From the NCBI RefSeq assembly GCF_001945395.1, contig NZ_MSXV01000020.1, positions 1-64,000 on the forward strand: a stretch of 64,000 nucleotides of DNA, written 5' to 3'. The stretch comes from Pseudomonas sp. PA15(2017). GTDB lineage: Bacteria; Pseudomonadota; Gammaproteobacteria; Pseudomonadales; Pseudomonadaceae. Positions within the stretch are counted from its first letter, which is position 1, and each line of letters begins with the position of its first letter. Of the stretch, positions 38,108 to 48,274 are shown piece after piece. Under the pieces are notes generated by a model. That model did no database searches and had not been told where the DNA came from. It saw only the letters and a program-made list of their open reading frames with translations. The position numbers were made by a program, and so were the translations under genes.

Positions 38108-38179
38108 GTAGCCTGCGGTTGAGCGCAGCGATACCCAGGATTCGGTTCCCCGGGTATCGCTACGCTCAACCCGGGCTAC
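38108..38179. repeat. Palindromic intergenic repeat (second copy of the 9003-9073 type)
   Basis: GTAGCCTGCGGTTGAGCGCA at the left and ACCCGGGCTAC at the right, arms GCAGCGATACCC / GGGTATCGCTACGC. Follows magF by 18 nt and may act as its 3' transcript end. Confidence 0.8.
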
Positions 38180-38420
38180 AGGCGTGATGCATGCCGTTTA
38201 GTATCAAAAAAAGCTTATTCATCCTTCATTATTATTCGTTTGATCGCGCTATCACTGTTCGTCACACTCCGCTGCATTGTCCGCCGTGGTTTCTCTGCCT
38301 CGGCGGACAAGGTTGCAAACAGACGAGTACATCATCCAGGGACGGATGCTCCTGCCAGCCGCTTCCAGCGGTCTCCAGCGGGCCTCTCATTTGAGAGGCT
38401 CGATCTTTTCGACGGTAGCG
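38180..38420 (+). promoter_or_regulatory. AT-rich promoter region and structured 5' leader of the HPP gene
   Basis: An AT-rich stretch (about 38195-38255) is followed by two stem-loops: GTCCGCCG/CGGCGGAC at 38279-38308 and GCCTCTC/GAGAGGC at 38382-38399. The second is followed by TCGATCTTTTCG shortly before the ATG at 38421. The tandem CCAGCGG repeat lies between them. There is no believable coding sequence. The layout suggests a regulated leader or attenuator; no known riboswitch class is recognised. Confidence 0.45.
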
Positions 38421-39551
38421 ATGAAGTCCCACGCGCATTTCCCCCAATGGCTTTCCGCCTTTCTGCCTGATGCCCTGCACACACGCCCCCGTGAATGGAG
38501 CCGCGCCGCCTTTGGTGCCGCCGCCGGGTTCCTGTTCAGCGCCTGGGTATGCAGCCAGCTGTTCGGCTTGCACATGGCGGTGCATTTCTCCGGCCCCCTG
38601 GCGGCTTCGGCGGTGCTGCTGTTCGCCGTGTCCTCGGGGGCTCTGGCCCAGCCCTGGTCGATTCTTGGCAGCTACCTGTGCGCCAGTGCCGTGGCGCTGA
38701 CGATCACCCATTTCATCGATCACAGCCTGCTCGGTGCAGCGCTGGCCCTGGGCCTGAGCCTGCTGTTGATGTGCCCGCTGCGCTGCCTGCACCCGCCGGG
38801 CGGGGCCATCGCCTTCTGCATGGTGTTCGCCACGCCGTTGCCGGGCGAGCCGTTCTGGCAGCCGGCGCTGGCGGCGATGACCGCCGGTGTCGGCCTGCTG
38901 GCCTGCGCTTTGCTCTACAACAACCTGACCCGCGTGCCGTATCCACGGCCGCACCCCGGCACGCCTGCGGTACACCACACCCGCGACCCGCTACCGAGTG
39001 AGCGCGCCGGCATCAATACCGATGACCTGGACTATGCCCTCGACGAACTGGGCTCCTTCGTCGACATCACCCGCGAAGACCTCGAACTGATCGTGCGTAG
39101 CACCGAAAAGCACGCGCTGCGCCGCAGCATGGGCGAGATCCGTGCCGCGCAGATGATGTCCCGCGACCTGATCCATGCCACGCCGCAAACCGCGGTCGCC
39201 AAGGGCCTGTACCTGCTTACCCATCACAGCCTCAAGGCGCTGCCGATTCTCGACGCCGGCAGGCTGGTCGGCATCGTCAGCCTGGTCGATCTGGTCAGCG
39301 CCACGCGGGCCAATACCTTCAACCTGCGGGCGATTCTCGGCCTGCAGAAGAAGCAGGTGCTCGGCGAGCTGATGACCGCGCCGGTGCGCACGGTGGAAGT
39401 CGACGCCCATGTCGTCGACCTGATCGCGCTGCTCTCCGATGACGGCCTGCATTGCCTGCCGGTGCTCGACGACGGCAGGCTGGTCGGGATGATTACCCAG
39501 ACCGATCTGGTCGCTGCGCTGCACCGCGACCTGCTCAGGCATCTGGGGTAG
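38421..39551 (+). CDS. HPP-family membrane protein with two C-terminal CBS domains
   Basis: 376 residues from the ATG at 38421; the frame opens at 38277 in the leader. Membrane domain (about residues 25-170) with LHPPGGAIAF, the HPP signature, and four hydrophobic segments. C-terminal pair of CBS domains: MMSRDLIHATPQTAVAKGLY with LPILDAGRLVGIVSLVDLV, and LMTAPVRTVEVDAHVVDLI with LPVLDDGRLVGMITQTDLV. HPP proteins have been linked to nitrite transport in plants and cyanobacteria; CBS pairs sense adenosine nucleotides. The substrate here is unknown. The stop codon coincides with the left end of the 39549-39831 repeat. Confidence 0.85.
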   Translation: MKSHAHFPQWLSAFLPDALHTRPREWSRAAFGAAAGFLFSAWVCSQLFGLHMAVHFSGPLAASAVLLFAVSSGALAQPWSILGSYLCASAVALTITHFIDHSLLGAALALGLSLLLMCPLRCLHPPGGAIAFCMVFATPLPGEPFWQPALAAMTAGVGLLACALLYNNLTRVPYPRPHPGTPAVHHTRDPLPSERAGINTDDLDYALDELGSFVDITREDLELIVRSTEKHALRRSMGEIRAAQMMSRDLIHATPQTAVAKGLYLLTHHSLKALPILDAGRLVGIVSLVDLVSATRANTFNLRAILGLQKKQVLGELMTAPVRTVEVDAHVVDLIALLSDDGLHCLPVLDDGRLVGMITQTDLVAALHRDLLRHLG

Positions 39552-39831
39552 GGTCTGTTGCCGTTTCACGCACGGCCGCGCCGGAGCCCGTTTGCCGCGA
39601 GGCAAGGCACGAGCCGCGAAGTTTAGCTGGCTAAATGAGCCGGCGAGAAACGCAACATCTCGGTAAAACGGGCCCGGCCCTACGGGTTGCGCAAGAAATC
39701 TCGCCATGCGTTGTTGAAGGACTTGGCAAGGGAACAACCATTCCCTGCGTCCTCCGCCTAGCGGATCGCCGCCCGGCCTGGCGAGATTTCTCGCGGCAAC
39801 GCGGCTCGCGTCGAAACGGCAACAGACCCTA
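39549..39831. mobile_element. MITE-like element, 283 bp, 19-bp terminal inverted repeats
   Basis: Perfect inverted ends TAGGGTCTGTTGCCGTTTC (39549-39567) and GAAACGGCAACAGACCCTA (39813-39831), with further imperfect pairing inward. The outermost TA on both sides could be a TA target duplication as made by IS630/Tc1-like transposases. An inner inverted repeat (AGAAATCTCGCC / GGCGAGATTTCT) is also present. No transposase ORF, so non-autonomous. It fills the gap between the HPP gene and the LysR gene. Confidence 0.7.
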
Positions 39832-39894
39832 GTACACTGGGCGTCGGATCAGGCTTGAGGAATCGCCAGCACCCGTCGGGCTGGCTCAGCGACC

Positions 39895-40755
39895 ATGGAT
39901 ATCGACCTTACCCGCACCTTTCTGGAAATCGTCCGCAGCGGCAGTTTCATCGCCGCCGCGGAGCGCATGCACGTGACCCAGACAGCGATCACCGCGCGCA
40001 TCCAGAAGCTGGAAAGCCATCTGGGCAGCACGCTGTTCGTACGCAATCGCGCCGGCGCGCGGCTGACCCCTGACGGCGAGGCGTTCGTGACCTACGCCAA
40101 CCAGATCCAGCAGACCTGGGAGGCCGCGCAGCGCGACCTGCCGTTGCCGGACGGCTATCACAACGTACTGCATATCGGCGGCGAAGTGAGCCTCTGCAAC
40201 CCGCTGATGCTGCGCTGGGTCAGCGCCATCCGTCAGGGCATCGACGGCTATGCGGTGCGCGCCCAGGTGGCAGAATGCGCCAGCCTGTTGCGTCAGGTGG
40301 AGATGGGCGTGATGGACGCGGCGCTGGTCTACCAGCCCACCTACTGGGCCGGTGTGCAGGTCGAGCAGGTGCTCGAGGAAAAGCTGATTCTGGTTCGCGC
40401 GGCGAACCCGGAGCCCTACGTGTTCGTCGACTGGAGCGACAGCTTCCGCGCCCAGCACGACAGAGCACTGCCGGACAAAGCGCGGGCGCCGGTGTCCTTC
40501 AACCTCGGGCCATTGGCGCTGCAGTACATTCTGGAGCACGGCGGCTCCGGTTATTTCCGCACGCGGGTGGTGCAGAGTTACCTGGACAGGAAAGTGCTCG
40601 AACGAGTGCCCAGGGCGCCGGAATTCAGCTACCCGACCTATCTGGTGTATTCCCGTGAACGGGACTCGGCGGCCCTGCAGCAGAGCTTCGAACTACTGCG
40701 CGAGATCGCCGCGCAGGACACCGACTGGTCGCAGCGCTGGGATCCGGCGTTGTAA
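39895..40755 (+). CDS. LysR-family transcriptional regulator
   Basis: 286 residues. N-terminal winged helix-turn-helix: MDIDLTRTFLEIVRSGSFIA, AAERMHVTQTAITARIQKLESHLGSTLFVRNRAGARLTPDGEAF. C-terminal substrate-binding domain (about 90-280) with VLHIGGEVSLCNPLML and LRQVEMGVMDAALVYQP. Stands alone after the MITE-like element, with no divergent target gene adjacent, so its regulon cannot be guessed from context. Confidence 0.92.
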   Translation: MDIDLTRTFLEIVRSGSFIAAAERMHVTQTAITARIQKLESHLGSTLFVRNRAGARLTPDGEAFVTYANQIQQTWEAAQRDLPLPDGYHNVLHIGGEVSLCNPLMLRWVSAIRQGIDGYAVRAQVAECASLLRQVEMGVMDAALVYQPTYWAGVQVEQVLEEKLILVRAANPEPYVFVDWSDSFRAQHDRALPDKARAPVSFNLGPLALQYILEHGGSGYFRTRVVQSYLDRKVLERVPRAPEFSYPTYLVYSRERDSAALQQSFELLREIAAQDTDWSQRWDPAL

Positions 40756-40831
40756 GCGTCTGCTCACGATCGTTTGTCTCGAATTCGGCGCTTTGCCTGC
40801 TAAGTGGTGGGAGCGGCCGTTCCCCGATCCA

Positions 40832-40899
40832 CTGTGGGAGCGCGCCATGCGCGCGAAAAATCGCGGGCATGGACTAGGCGTCCCCGCCCGCTCCCACAG
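40832..40899. repeat. REP-like palindromic pair with an extended loop
   Basis: Same pair as at 18148-18199, CTGTGGGAGCGCGCCATGCG to CCCGCTCCCACAG. The right unit is interrupted after GGGCATGG by about 14-16 nt (ACTAGGCGTCC) before CCGCTCCCAC resumes. It lies between the LysR gene and the RlpA-like gene. Confidence 0.8.
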
Positions 40900-40976
40900 A
40901 TACTGCGCTGATGTCCGCTTCTGCCTTGTAACAGTCTCTCCATGTCGCCCGAAAGATCGTGAACAGCCCCTCTATC

Positions 40977-41354
40977 TTACTTCAGGCCTTCCACACGCAC
41001 CGGCGCCACGCCCGAGCGGATCATGTCCAGCGCCTCGGCCGCCTTGCGCGACACGTCGATGATCCGCCCGCGGGCGAACGGGCCGCGGTCGTTGATGCGC
41101 ACCACCACGCTGCGGTTGTTGTTGAGGTTAGTGACTTTCACCTGCGTGCCGAAGGGCAGGGCGCGATGGGCGGCGGTCAGTGCGTTCTGGTCGAAGCGCT
41201 CACCGCTGGCGGTGCGGTTACCGTGATGGGCTCTGCCGTAATACGAGGCCTTGCCTTCGGCCCGGTAGTCGCTGGGCACGCCGCTGTACGGTGTGCTGCT
41301 GCAGCCGGCGAGCAGCAGGCTGAACACTATCAGCAGAATCGATTGTCGACGCAT
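40977..41354 (-). CDS. Small RlpA-like lipoprotein (septal-ring lytic transglycosylase family)
   Basis: 125 residues. Lipoprotein signal ending in LLLAGC with Cys18 lipidated, then a double-psi beta-barrel: [40 protein letters not shown] and [20 protein letters not shown]. The Glu, His and Asp of active RlpA (in GERFD, AAHRALP and INDRGP) are retained, but the C-terminal SPOR domain of full-length RlpA is absent. Probably an outer-membrane-anchored peptidoglycan-active protein. It lies upstream of gatB on the same strand with a terminator between. Confidence 0.88.
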   Translation of the reverse strand: MRRQSILLIVFSLLLAGCSSTPYSGVPSDYRAEGKASYYGRAHHGNRTASGERFDQNALTAAHRALPFGTQVKVTNLNNNRSVVVRINDRGPFARGRIIDVSRKAAEALDMIRSGVAPVRVEGLK

Positions 41355-41385
41355 TGCTCTTCTCCACTTCCTGTACGTCAGACAT

Positions 41386-41413
41386 GAAAACGCCGGGCAA
41401 TCCCGGCGTTTTC
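41386..41413. terminator. Terminator downstream of gatB
   Basis: GAAAACGCCGGG-CAAT-CCCGGCGTTTTC, perfect stem with A and T tracts on both sides, 8 nt after the gatB stop on the minus strand; it separates gatCAB from the RlpA-like gene. Confidence 0.88.
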
Positions 41414-41420
41414 AAATCGC

Positions 41421-42869
41421 TCAGCCTTCGAGCTTTTTCTTCAGCAGTTCGTTCACTTGCCCCGGGTTGGCCTTGCCCTTGGAGGCTTTCATGGCCTGGC
41501 CGACGAAGAAACCGAACATCTTGCCGCGTTTGGCGGAGTCCGAGGCGCGGTACTGTTCGACCTGTTCGGCGTTGGCCGCCAGCACTTCGTCGAGCATCGC
41601 CTCGATGGCGCCGGAATCGGTGACCTGCTTGAGGCCCTTCTTCTCGATCACTTCATCAGCCGTGGCGCCTTCACCGGCAGCCAGGGCCTCGAAGACCATC
41701 TTGGCGATCTTGCCACTGATGGTGTTGTCCTTGATGCGCAGGATCATGCCGCCCAGTTGCTCGGCGGACACCGGCGACTGCTCGATCTCCAGGCCTTCCT
41801 TGTTGAGCAGGCTGGACAGCTCGCCCATCACCCAGTTGGCGGCCAGCTTGGCGTCGCCGCAGGTTTTCTCGACGGCTTCGAAGTAGTCGGCCAGCTCACG
41901 GCTGGCGCTAAGAACGCTGGCGTCGTAGGTGGACAGGCCGAACTGGCTCTCGAAACGCTCGCGCTTCTGCGGCGGCAGCTCGGGCAGCTTGCCGCGCAGG
42001 TCATCGAGGAAGCTCTGCTCGATCACCACCGGCAGCAGGTCGGGGCAGGGGAAGTAACGGTAGTCGTTGGCTTCTTCCTTGCTGCGCATGGAGCGCGTCT
42101 GATCCTTGTTGGGATCGTACAGGCGGGTTTCCTGCACCACCTTGCCGCCGTCCTCGATCAGCTCGATCTGGCGCTGCACTTCGTGGTTGATGGCTTTCTC
42201 GATGAAGCGGAACGAGTTGACGTTCTTGATCTCGGCGCGGGTGCCGAACTCGGCCTGGCCCTTTGGGCGTACCGACACGTTGCAATCGCAACGCAGCGAC
42301 CCTTCGGCCATGTTGCCGTCGCAGATGCCCAGGTAGCGCACCAGTGCGTGGATGGCCTTCACATAGGCCACCGCCTCCTTGGCCGAGCGGATGTCTGGCT
42401 CGGAAACAATTTCCAGCAGCGGTGTACCGGCACGGTTCAGGTCGATGCCGCTCATGCCCTGGAAGTCTTCGTGCAGGCTCTTGCCGGCGTCTTCTTCGAG
42501 GTGCGCGCGGGTGATGCCGATGCGTTTGACGGTGCCGTCTTCCAGGGTGATGTCGAGCAAGCCCTTGCCGACGATGGGGTGATCCATCTGGCTGGTCTGG
42601 TAGCCCTTCGGCAGGTCCGGGTAGAAGTAGTTCTTGCGCGCGAAGACGTTACGCTCGGCGATCTCGGCGTCGATGGCCAGGCCGAACTGGCAGGCCATGC
42701 GCACGGCCTCGGCATTGAGCACCGGCAGGGTGCCGGGCATGCCGAGGTCGACCAGGCTGGCCTGGGTGTTGGGCTCGGCACCAAAGGTGGTGGCGCTGGC
42801 CGAGAAGATCTTCGATTGGGTGCTGAGCTGAGCGTGGATCTCGAGCCCGATGACGGTTTCCCATTGCAT
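41421..42869 (-). CDS. gatB: Asp-tRNA(Asn)/Glu-tRNA(Gln) amidotransferase subunit B
   Basis: 482 residues. The tRNA-binding and kinase subunit of GatCAB: N-terminal [82 protein letters not shown], then the helical and YqeY-like tail domains ending [16 protein letters not shown]. It phosphorylates misacylated Glu-tRNA(Gln) or Asp-tRNA(Asn) and channels ammonia from GatA. Last gene of gatCAB, 11 nt after gatA. Confidence 0.97.
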   Translation of the reverse strand: MQWETVIGLEIHAQLSTQSKIFSASATTFGAEPNTQASLVDLGMPGTLPVLNAEAVRMACQFGLAIDAEIAERNVFARKNYFYPDLPKGYQTSQMDHPIVGKGLLDITLEDGTVKRIGITRAHLEEDAGKSLHEDFQGMSGIDLNRAGTPLLEIVSEPDIRSAKEAVAYVKAIHALVRYLGICDGNMAEGSLRCDCNVSVRPKGQAEFGTRAEIKNVNSFRFIEKAINHEVQRQIELIEDGGKVVQETRLYDPNKDQTRSMRSKEEANDYRYFPCPDLLPVVIEQSFLDDLRGKLPELPPQKRERFESQFGLSTYDASVLSASRELADYFEAVEKTCGDAKLAANWVMGELSSLLNKEGLEIEQSPVSAEQLGGMILRIKDNTISGKIAKMVFEALAAGEGATADEVIEKKGLKQVTDSGAIEAMLDEVLAANAEQVEQYRASDSAKRGKMFGFFVGQAMKASKGKANPGQVNELLKKKLEG

Positions 42870-42880
42870 AAAAGTGTTCC

Positions 42881-44332
42881 TCAGAATCCGCTCGGTGCTT
42901 GTTTGTGCCAGTCGCTGACCTGCTGGTACTGGTGCGCGACGTTGAGCAGACGGCCTTCCTGGAAGTAGTTGCCAAGCAACTGCACGCCCACCGGCAGGCC
43001 ATCGACGAAACCGGCCGGCATCGACAGGCCGGGGATGCCGGCCAGGTTGGCGGTGATGGTGTAGATGTCTTCCAGGTAGGCGGAGACCGGATCGGCGTTC
43101 TTCTCGCCGAGCTTCCAGGCCAGGTTCGGCGTGGTCGGGCCGAGGATCACGTCGACGTCCTTGAAGGCCGCGACGAAGTCGTTCTTGATCAGCCGGCGGA
43201 TCTGCTGGGCCTTGATGTAGTAAGCGTCGTAGTAGCCAGCGGACAGCGCATAGGTGCCGACCATGATGCGGCGCTTCACTTCCTCGCCGAAGCCTTCGCC
43301 ACGGGAGCGCTTGTAGAGATCTTGCAGGTCCTTTGGGTTCTCGCAGCGGTAGCCGAAACGCACGCCGTCGAAACGCGACAGGTTGGAGCTGGCCTCGGCC
43401 GGGGCGATCACGTAGTAGGCCGGGATGGCGTGCTGCATGTTCGGCAGGCTGACGTCCTTGACGGTGGCACCGAGCTTTTTCAGCGCCTCGACCACGGCCA
43501 TGACTTTCTCGCCGATGCGCGCGTCCAGGCCGGCACCGAAGTATTCCTTGGGCAGGCCGATGCGCAGGCCGGCGAGCGGCTGGGCGAGGGCAGCCAGGTA
43601 GTCATCGACCGGCTGATCGACGCTGGTCGAATCCTTCGGGTCGAAACCGGCCATGGCGCCGAGCAGCAGGGCGCAATCCTCGGCGGAGCGGGCCAGTGGG
43701 CCGCCCTGGTCGAGGCTGGAGGCGTAGGCGATCATGCCCCAGCGTGACACGCGGCCATAGGTTGGTTTGATGCCGGTGAGGTTGGTCAGCGCGGCCGGCT
43801 GGCGAATCGAGCCGCCGGTGTCGGTGCCGGTAGCCGCCGGAATCAGCCGTGCCGCCACGGCAGCCGCGGAGCCGCCGGAGGAACCACCGGGTACCCGACT
43901 GGTATCCCAGGGGTTCTTGACCGGGCCGTAGTGGCTGGATTCGTTGGCCGAGCCCATGGCGAACTCGTCCATGTTCAGCTTGCCGAGGCTGACGGTGCCG
44001 GCAGCCTTGAGCTTGTCGACCACGGTGGCGTCGTAGGGCGCCTTGAAGCCGGTGAGGATCTTCGAGCCGCAGCTGGTCAGCACGCCCCTGGTGCAGAACA
44101 GGTCCTTGTGGGCGATCGGCGCGCCGAGCAGCGGGCCGTTTTCACCGGCGGCGCGGCGGGCGTCGGCAGCCTTGGCCTGCTCGAGGGCCTGCTCGGCGGT
44201 GACGGTGATGAAGCTGTTGAGCTGCGGGTCGAGCTGCTCGACGCGGCTCAGCAGGCTCCCGGTCAGCTCGGCGGAGGAGAATTGCTTGTCGGCGAGTGCG
44301 CGGGCGATCTCGGCCAGGGTCAATTGATGCAT
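42881..44332 (-). CDS. gatA: Asp-tRNA(Asn)/Glu-tRNA(Gln) amidotransferase subunit A
   Basis: 483 residues, amidase-signature enzyme. Catalytic Ser-cisSer-Lys triad visible: lysine in [11 protein letters not shown], the cis-serine and serine in [16 protein letters not shown] and [12 protein letters not shown]. It hydrolyses glutamine to supply ammonia to GatB. Flanked by gatC (15 nt upstream) and gatB in one operon. Confidence 0.97.
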   Translation of the reverse strand: MHQLTLAEIARALADKQFSSAELTGSLLSRVEQLDPQLNSFITVTAEQALEQAKAADARRAAGENGPLLGAPIAHKDLFCTRGVLTSCGSKILTGFKAPYDATVVDKLKAAGTVSLGKLNMDEFAMGSANESSHYGPVKNPWDTSRVPGGSSGGSAAAVAARLIPAATGTDTGGSIRQPAALTNLTGIKPTYGRVSRWGMIAYASSLDQGGPLARSAEDCALLLGAMAGFDPKDSTSVDQPVDDYLAALAQPLAGLRIGLPKEYFGAGLDARIGEKVMAVVEALKKLGATVKDVSLPNMQHAIPAYYVIAPAEASSNLSRFDGVRFGYRCENPKDLQDLYKRSRGEGFGEEVKRRIMVGTYALSAGYYDAYYIKAQQIRRLIKNDFVAAFKDVDVILGPTTPNLAWKLGEKNADPVSAYLEDIYTITANLAGIPGLSMPAGFVDGLPVGVQLLGNYFQEGRLLNVAHQYQQVSDWHKQAPSGF

Positions 44333-44347
44333 GGCGGAAGGCTTTCC

Positions 44348-44635
44348 TTACTCGATGACTTTGGGAACCAGGTACAGGCCGCTTTCCACGGCCGGGGCGA
44401 TGGCCTGGTAGGCCTCGCGCTGGTTCGCTTCGGTAACGGCGTCGGCACGCAGGCGCTGGGTGGTTTCCAGCGGATGGGCCAGCGGCTCGATGCCGGTGGT
44501 GTCGACCGCCTGCATGTTGTCGATCAGGCCCAGAATGCTGTTGAGGGTTGCGGTGGTCTGTGGCAGTTCGCTGTCGCTCAAGCCCAGGCGGGCCAGGTGT
44601 GCGATCTTTTCCACCTCGGAGCGTTCAAGCGCCAT
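44348..44635 (-). CDS. gatC: Asp-tRNA(Asn)/Glu-tRNA(Gln) amidotransferase subunit C
   Basis: 95 residues, the small stabilising subunit: [43 protein letters not shown] and [13 protein letters not shown] lies 7 nt before the ATG. First gene of gatCAB, divergent from mreB over 329 nt. Confidence 0.95.
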   Translation of the reverse strand: MALERSEVEKIAHLARLGLSDSELPQTTATLNSILGLIDNMQAVDTTGIEPLAHPLETTQRLRADAVTEANQREAYQAIAPAVESGLYLVPKVIE

Positions 44636-46002
<1,367 letters not shown>

Positions 46003-46083
46003 GCCGCACTCCTCACGCTGCAGCAGCTCGGAAGCTACCATCGCGCCGCATGCAGCTTCCGGGCAGGCTACGAGGTAATTGCC

Positions 46084-47076
46084 ATAAAGCCGCTATTCGC
46101 CAAAGGTCCGTCGCTCGGTGTACGCCTGCTGGTGTTCGCCGTGCTGTCGGCCACCCTGATGGTCGTCGACGCCCGTCTTACCGTCCTGCAATCGGTTCGT
46201 AGCCAGCTCGGCCTGATCGTCGAGCCCGTCTACTGGCTCGGCCGCCTGCCGGTCACCCTGTGGGAAAGCGCCACCCAGGAACTCAGCTCGCGCAACGAGC
46301 TTGCCGCCGAGAACGAGAAGCTCAAGGCCGAACAGCTGATGATGCAGCGCCGCCTGCAGAAGCTGGCCGCGCTGACCGAGCAGAACGTGCGGCTGCGCGA
46401 GCTGCTCAACTCCTCGGCCCTGGTCGACGACGAGGTGTTGGCCACCGAGCTGATCGGTATCGACCCCAACCCTTTCACCCACCGCATTCTCATCGACAAG
46501 GGCGAGAAGGACGGCGTGGTGCTCGGCCAGCCGGTGCTCGATGCCCGCGGTCTGATGGGCCAGGTGGTCGAAGTGATGCCGTACACCTCCCGTGTGCTGC
46601 TGCTTACCGATACCACCCACAGCATTCCCGTACAGGTCAACCGCAACGGCCTGCGCGCCATCGCCACCGGCACCGGCAACCCCGAGCGCCTGGAACTGCG
46701 CCATGTGGCCGACACCGCCGACATCAAGGAAGGCGACCTGCTGGTCAGTTCCGGCCTTGGCCAGCGCTTTCCGGCCGGTTATCCGGTGGCCACGGTGACC
46801 GAGGTGGTGCACGACTCCGGCCAGCCGTTCGCCATCGTGCGTGCGGTGCCGACCGCCAATCTCAACCGCACCCGCTACATGCTGCTGGTGTTCACCGACC
46901 CGCGTACGCCGGAGCAGCGCGCTGCCGAGTCGGCCGAGGCCCAGGAGGAGGTCGATCGTCGCGCCCTCGAACATCCCGATGCCGAAGCGCCGGTCGAGGA
47001 TGCGCCGCTAGTCGAGGCGCCGGCACCTGAAACTGCACCGGCAGAACCTGCCGGCGCTGAGGAGGCCCGCGAATGA
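46084..47076 (+). CDS. mreC: Rod-shape determining protein MreC
   Basis: 330 residues if started at the ATA at 46084. The family N-terminus (KPLFAKGPSLGVRLLVF) begins right there, and GAGG lies 8 nt upstream; an ATT at 46078 is the only other in-frame alternative nearby. The first ATG (46132) would delete the cytoplasmic tail and half of the single membrane helix. After the helix come a coiled coil (ELAAENEKLKAEQLMMQRRLQKLAALTEQN) and the periplasmic beta domains (GIDPNPFTHRILIDKGEKDGV, GLMGQVVEVMPYTSRVLLLTD). A Pro/Glu/Ala-rich tail follows. The stop overlaps mreD (ATGA). Confidence 0.92.
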   Translation: MKPLFAKGPSLGVRLLVFAVLSATLMVVDARLTVLQSVRSQLGLIVEPVYWLGRLPVTLWESATQELSSRNELAAENEKLKAEQLMMQRRLQKLAALTEQNVRLRELLNSSALVDDEVLATELIGIDPNPFTHRILIDKGEKDGVVLGQPVLDARGLMGQVVEVMPYTSRVLLLTDTTHSIPVQVNRNGLRAIATGTGNPERLELRHVADTADIKEGDLLVSSGLGQRFPAGYPVATVTEVVHDSGQPFAIVRAVPTANLNRTRYMLLVFTDPRTPEQRAAESAEAQEEVDRRALEHPDAEAPVEDAPLVEAPAPETAPAEPAGAEEARE

Positions 47077-47561
47077 TCGCCACCCGTTCCAGCAATCTCT
47101 GGGTGATCTGGGCCAGCCTGGTGCTGGCGCTGCTGCTCAGTGTGTCCACGCTGCCGCGTTTCATGGAAATCGGTCGGCCACTGTGGCTGGCGCTGTTTCT
47201 CACCTACTGGGTGCTGGCCGTGCCGCACCGCATTGGCATGACCAGTGCCTTCTGCATCGGCCTGCTGGCGGACGTGCTCAACGGCACGCTGCTGGGGCAG
47301 AACGCGCTGATCCTCACCCTCATCACCTTCCTGGTGCTGAGCCTGCACCAGCGTTTGCGCATGTTTCCCATGTGGCAGCAGAGCATGGTGCTGCTGGTGG
47401 TGTTCGGCGTCGCCCAGTTGGTACAGCTGTGGCTCAATGCCCTAACCGGCAACCGCCCGCCGACCCTGGCCTTCGTGCTGCCGGCTCTGGTCAGCGCGCT
47501 GCTCTGGCCCTGGGTGTGTACCCTGCTGCGCGCGGTGCACCGGCGCATGCGAGTCAACTGA
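47073..47561 (+). CDS. mreD: Rod-shape determining protein MreD
   Basis: 162 residues, integral membrane protein with about five helices (LWVIWASLVLALLLSVSTLP, LWLALFLTYWVLAVPHR, GMTSAFCIGLLADVLNGTLLG, ALILTLITFLVLSLHQRL). The start overlaps the mreC stop by four bases. Works with MreB, MreC and the PBP2-RodA synthase in side-wall growth. Confidence 0.95.
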   Translation: MIATRSSNLWVIWASLVLALLLSVSTLPRFMEIGRPLWLALFLTYWVLAVPHRIGMTSAFCIGLLADVLNGTLLGQNALILTLITFLVLSLHQRLRMFPMWQQSMVLLVVFGVAQLVQLWLNALTGNRPPTLAFVLPALVSALLWPWVCTLLRAVHRRMRVN

Positions 47562-47595
47562 ACCGCGCTGCGGCGCCTGATTGCGAGACCTGTGC

Positions 47596-48192
47596 ATGAC
47601 CACGCTCTACCTGGCCTCCGCGTCGCCGCGCCGTCGCGAGCTGCTCGCGCAGATCGGCGTCCCTTTCACCACCCATGTGGTGCCCATCGATGAAACCCCG
47701 CAGCCCGCCGAGGCGCCTGCCGCCTACGTCGAGCGCCTGGCGCTGGCCAAGGCGCAGGCGGCCTTCGATACCCTGGCAGAGCGCCAGGGCGCCGTGGTGC
47801 TCGGTTCAGACACCGCCGTGGTGCTCGATGGTCGGATTCTCGGCAAGCCCGTCGACCGTGAGGATGCACTGGCCACTCTGACGGCGCTGTCCGGCCGCGA
47901 ACATCAGGTGCTGACTGCCGTCGCCCTGGTCAGCCAGACCCGCGCCGAGGCCCGCGTGGTGGCCAGTACGGTGCGCTTCAAACCGCTCGACCGGACACAG
48001 ATCGAAGCCTATTGGGCCACTGGCGAGCCGCGCGACAAGGCCGGCAGTTATGGTATTCAGGGGCTGGCTGCGGTGTTCGTCAGCCAGATGCAGGGCAGTT
48101 ATTCAGCGGTGGTCGGCCTGCCGTTGTGCGAGACTGCCGAACTGCTCGCGCAATTCGCGATTCCGTGCTGGCAACAGACTGCCAGCGCATAA
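47596..48192 (+). CDS. maf: Maf-family nucleotide pyrophosphatase
   Basis: 198 residues from the ATG at 47596; a TTG at 47581 is in frame but less likely. Maf/HAM1-like fold: N-terminal [37 protein letters not shown], and [14 protein letters not shown]. Maf proteins hydrolyse canonical or modified dNTP/NTP and affect septum formation. Sits between mreD and rng. Confidence 0.95.
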   Translation: MTTLYLASASPRRRELLAQIGVPFTTHVVPIDETPQPAEAPAAYVERLALAKAQAAFDTLAERQGAVVLGSDTAVVLDGRILGKPVDREDALATLTALSGREHQVLTAVALVSQTRAEARVVASTVRFKPLDRTQIEAYWATGEPRDKAGSYGIQGLAAVFVSQMQGSYSAVVGLPLCETAELLAQFAIPCWQQTASA

Positions 48193-48274
48193 CCCAGAGG
48201 TTGCAGGCCGCGATGGTTCGGGCGCGATGGGCCCGGCGCTGCTTTCAGCTTCATCTCAGCCAAGAGATGGGCGC

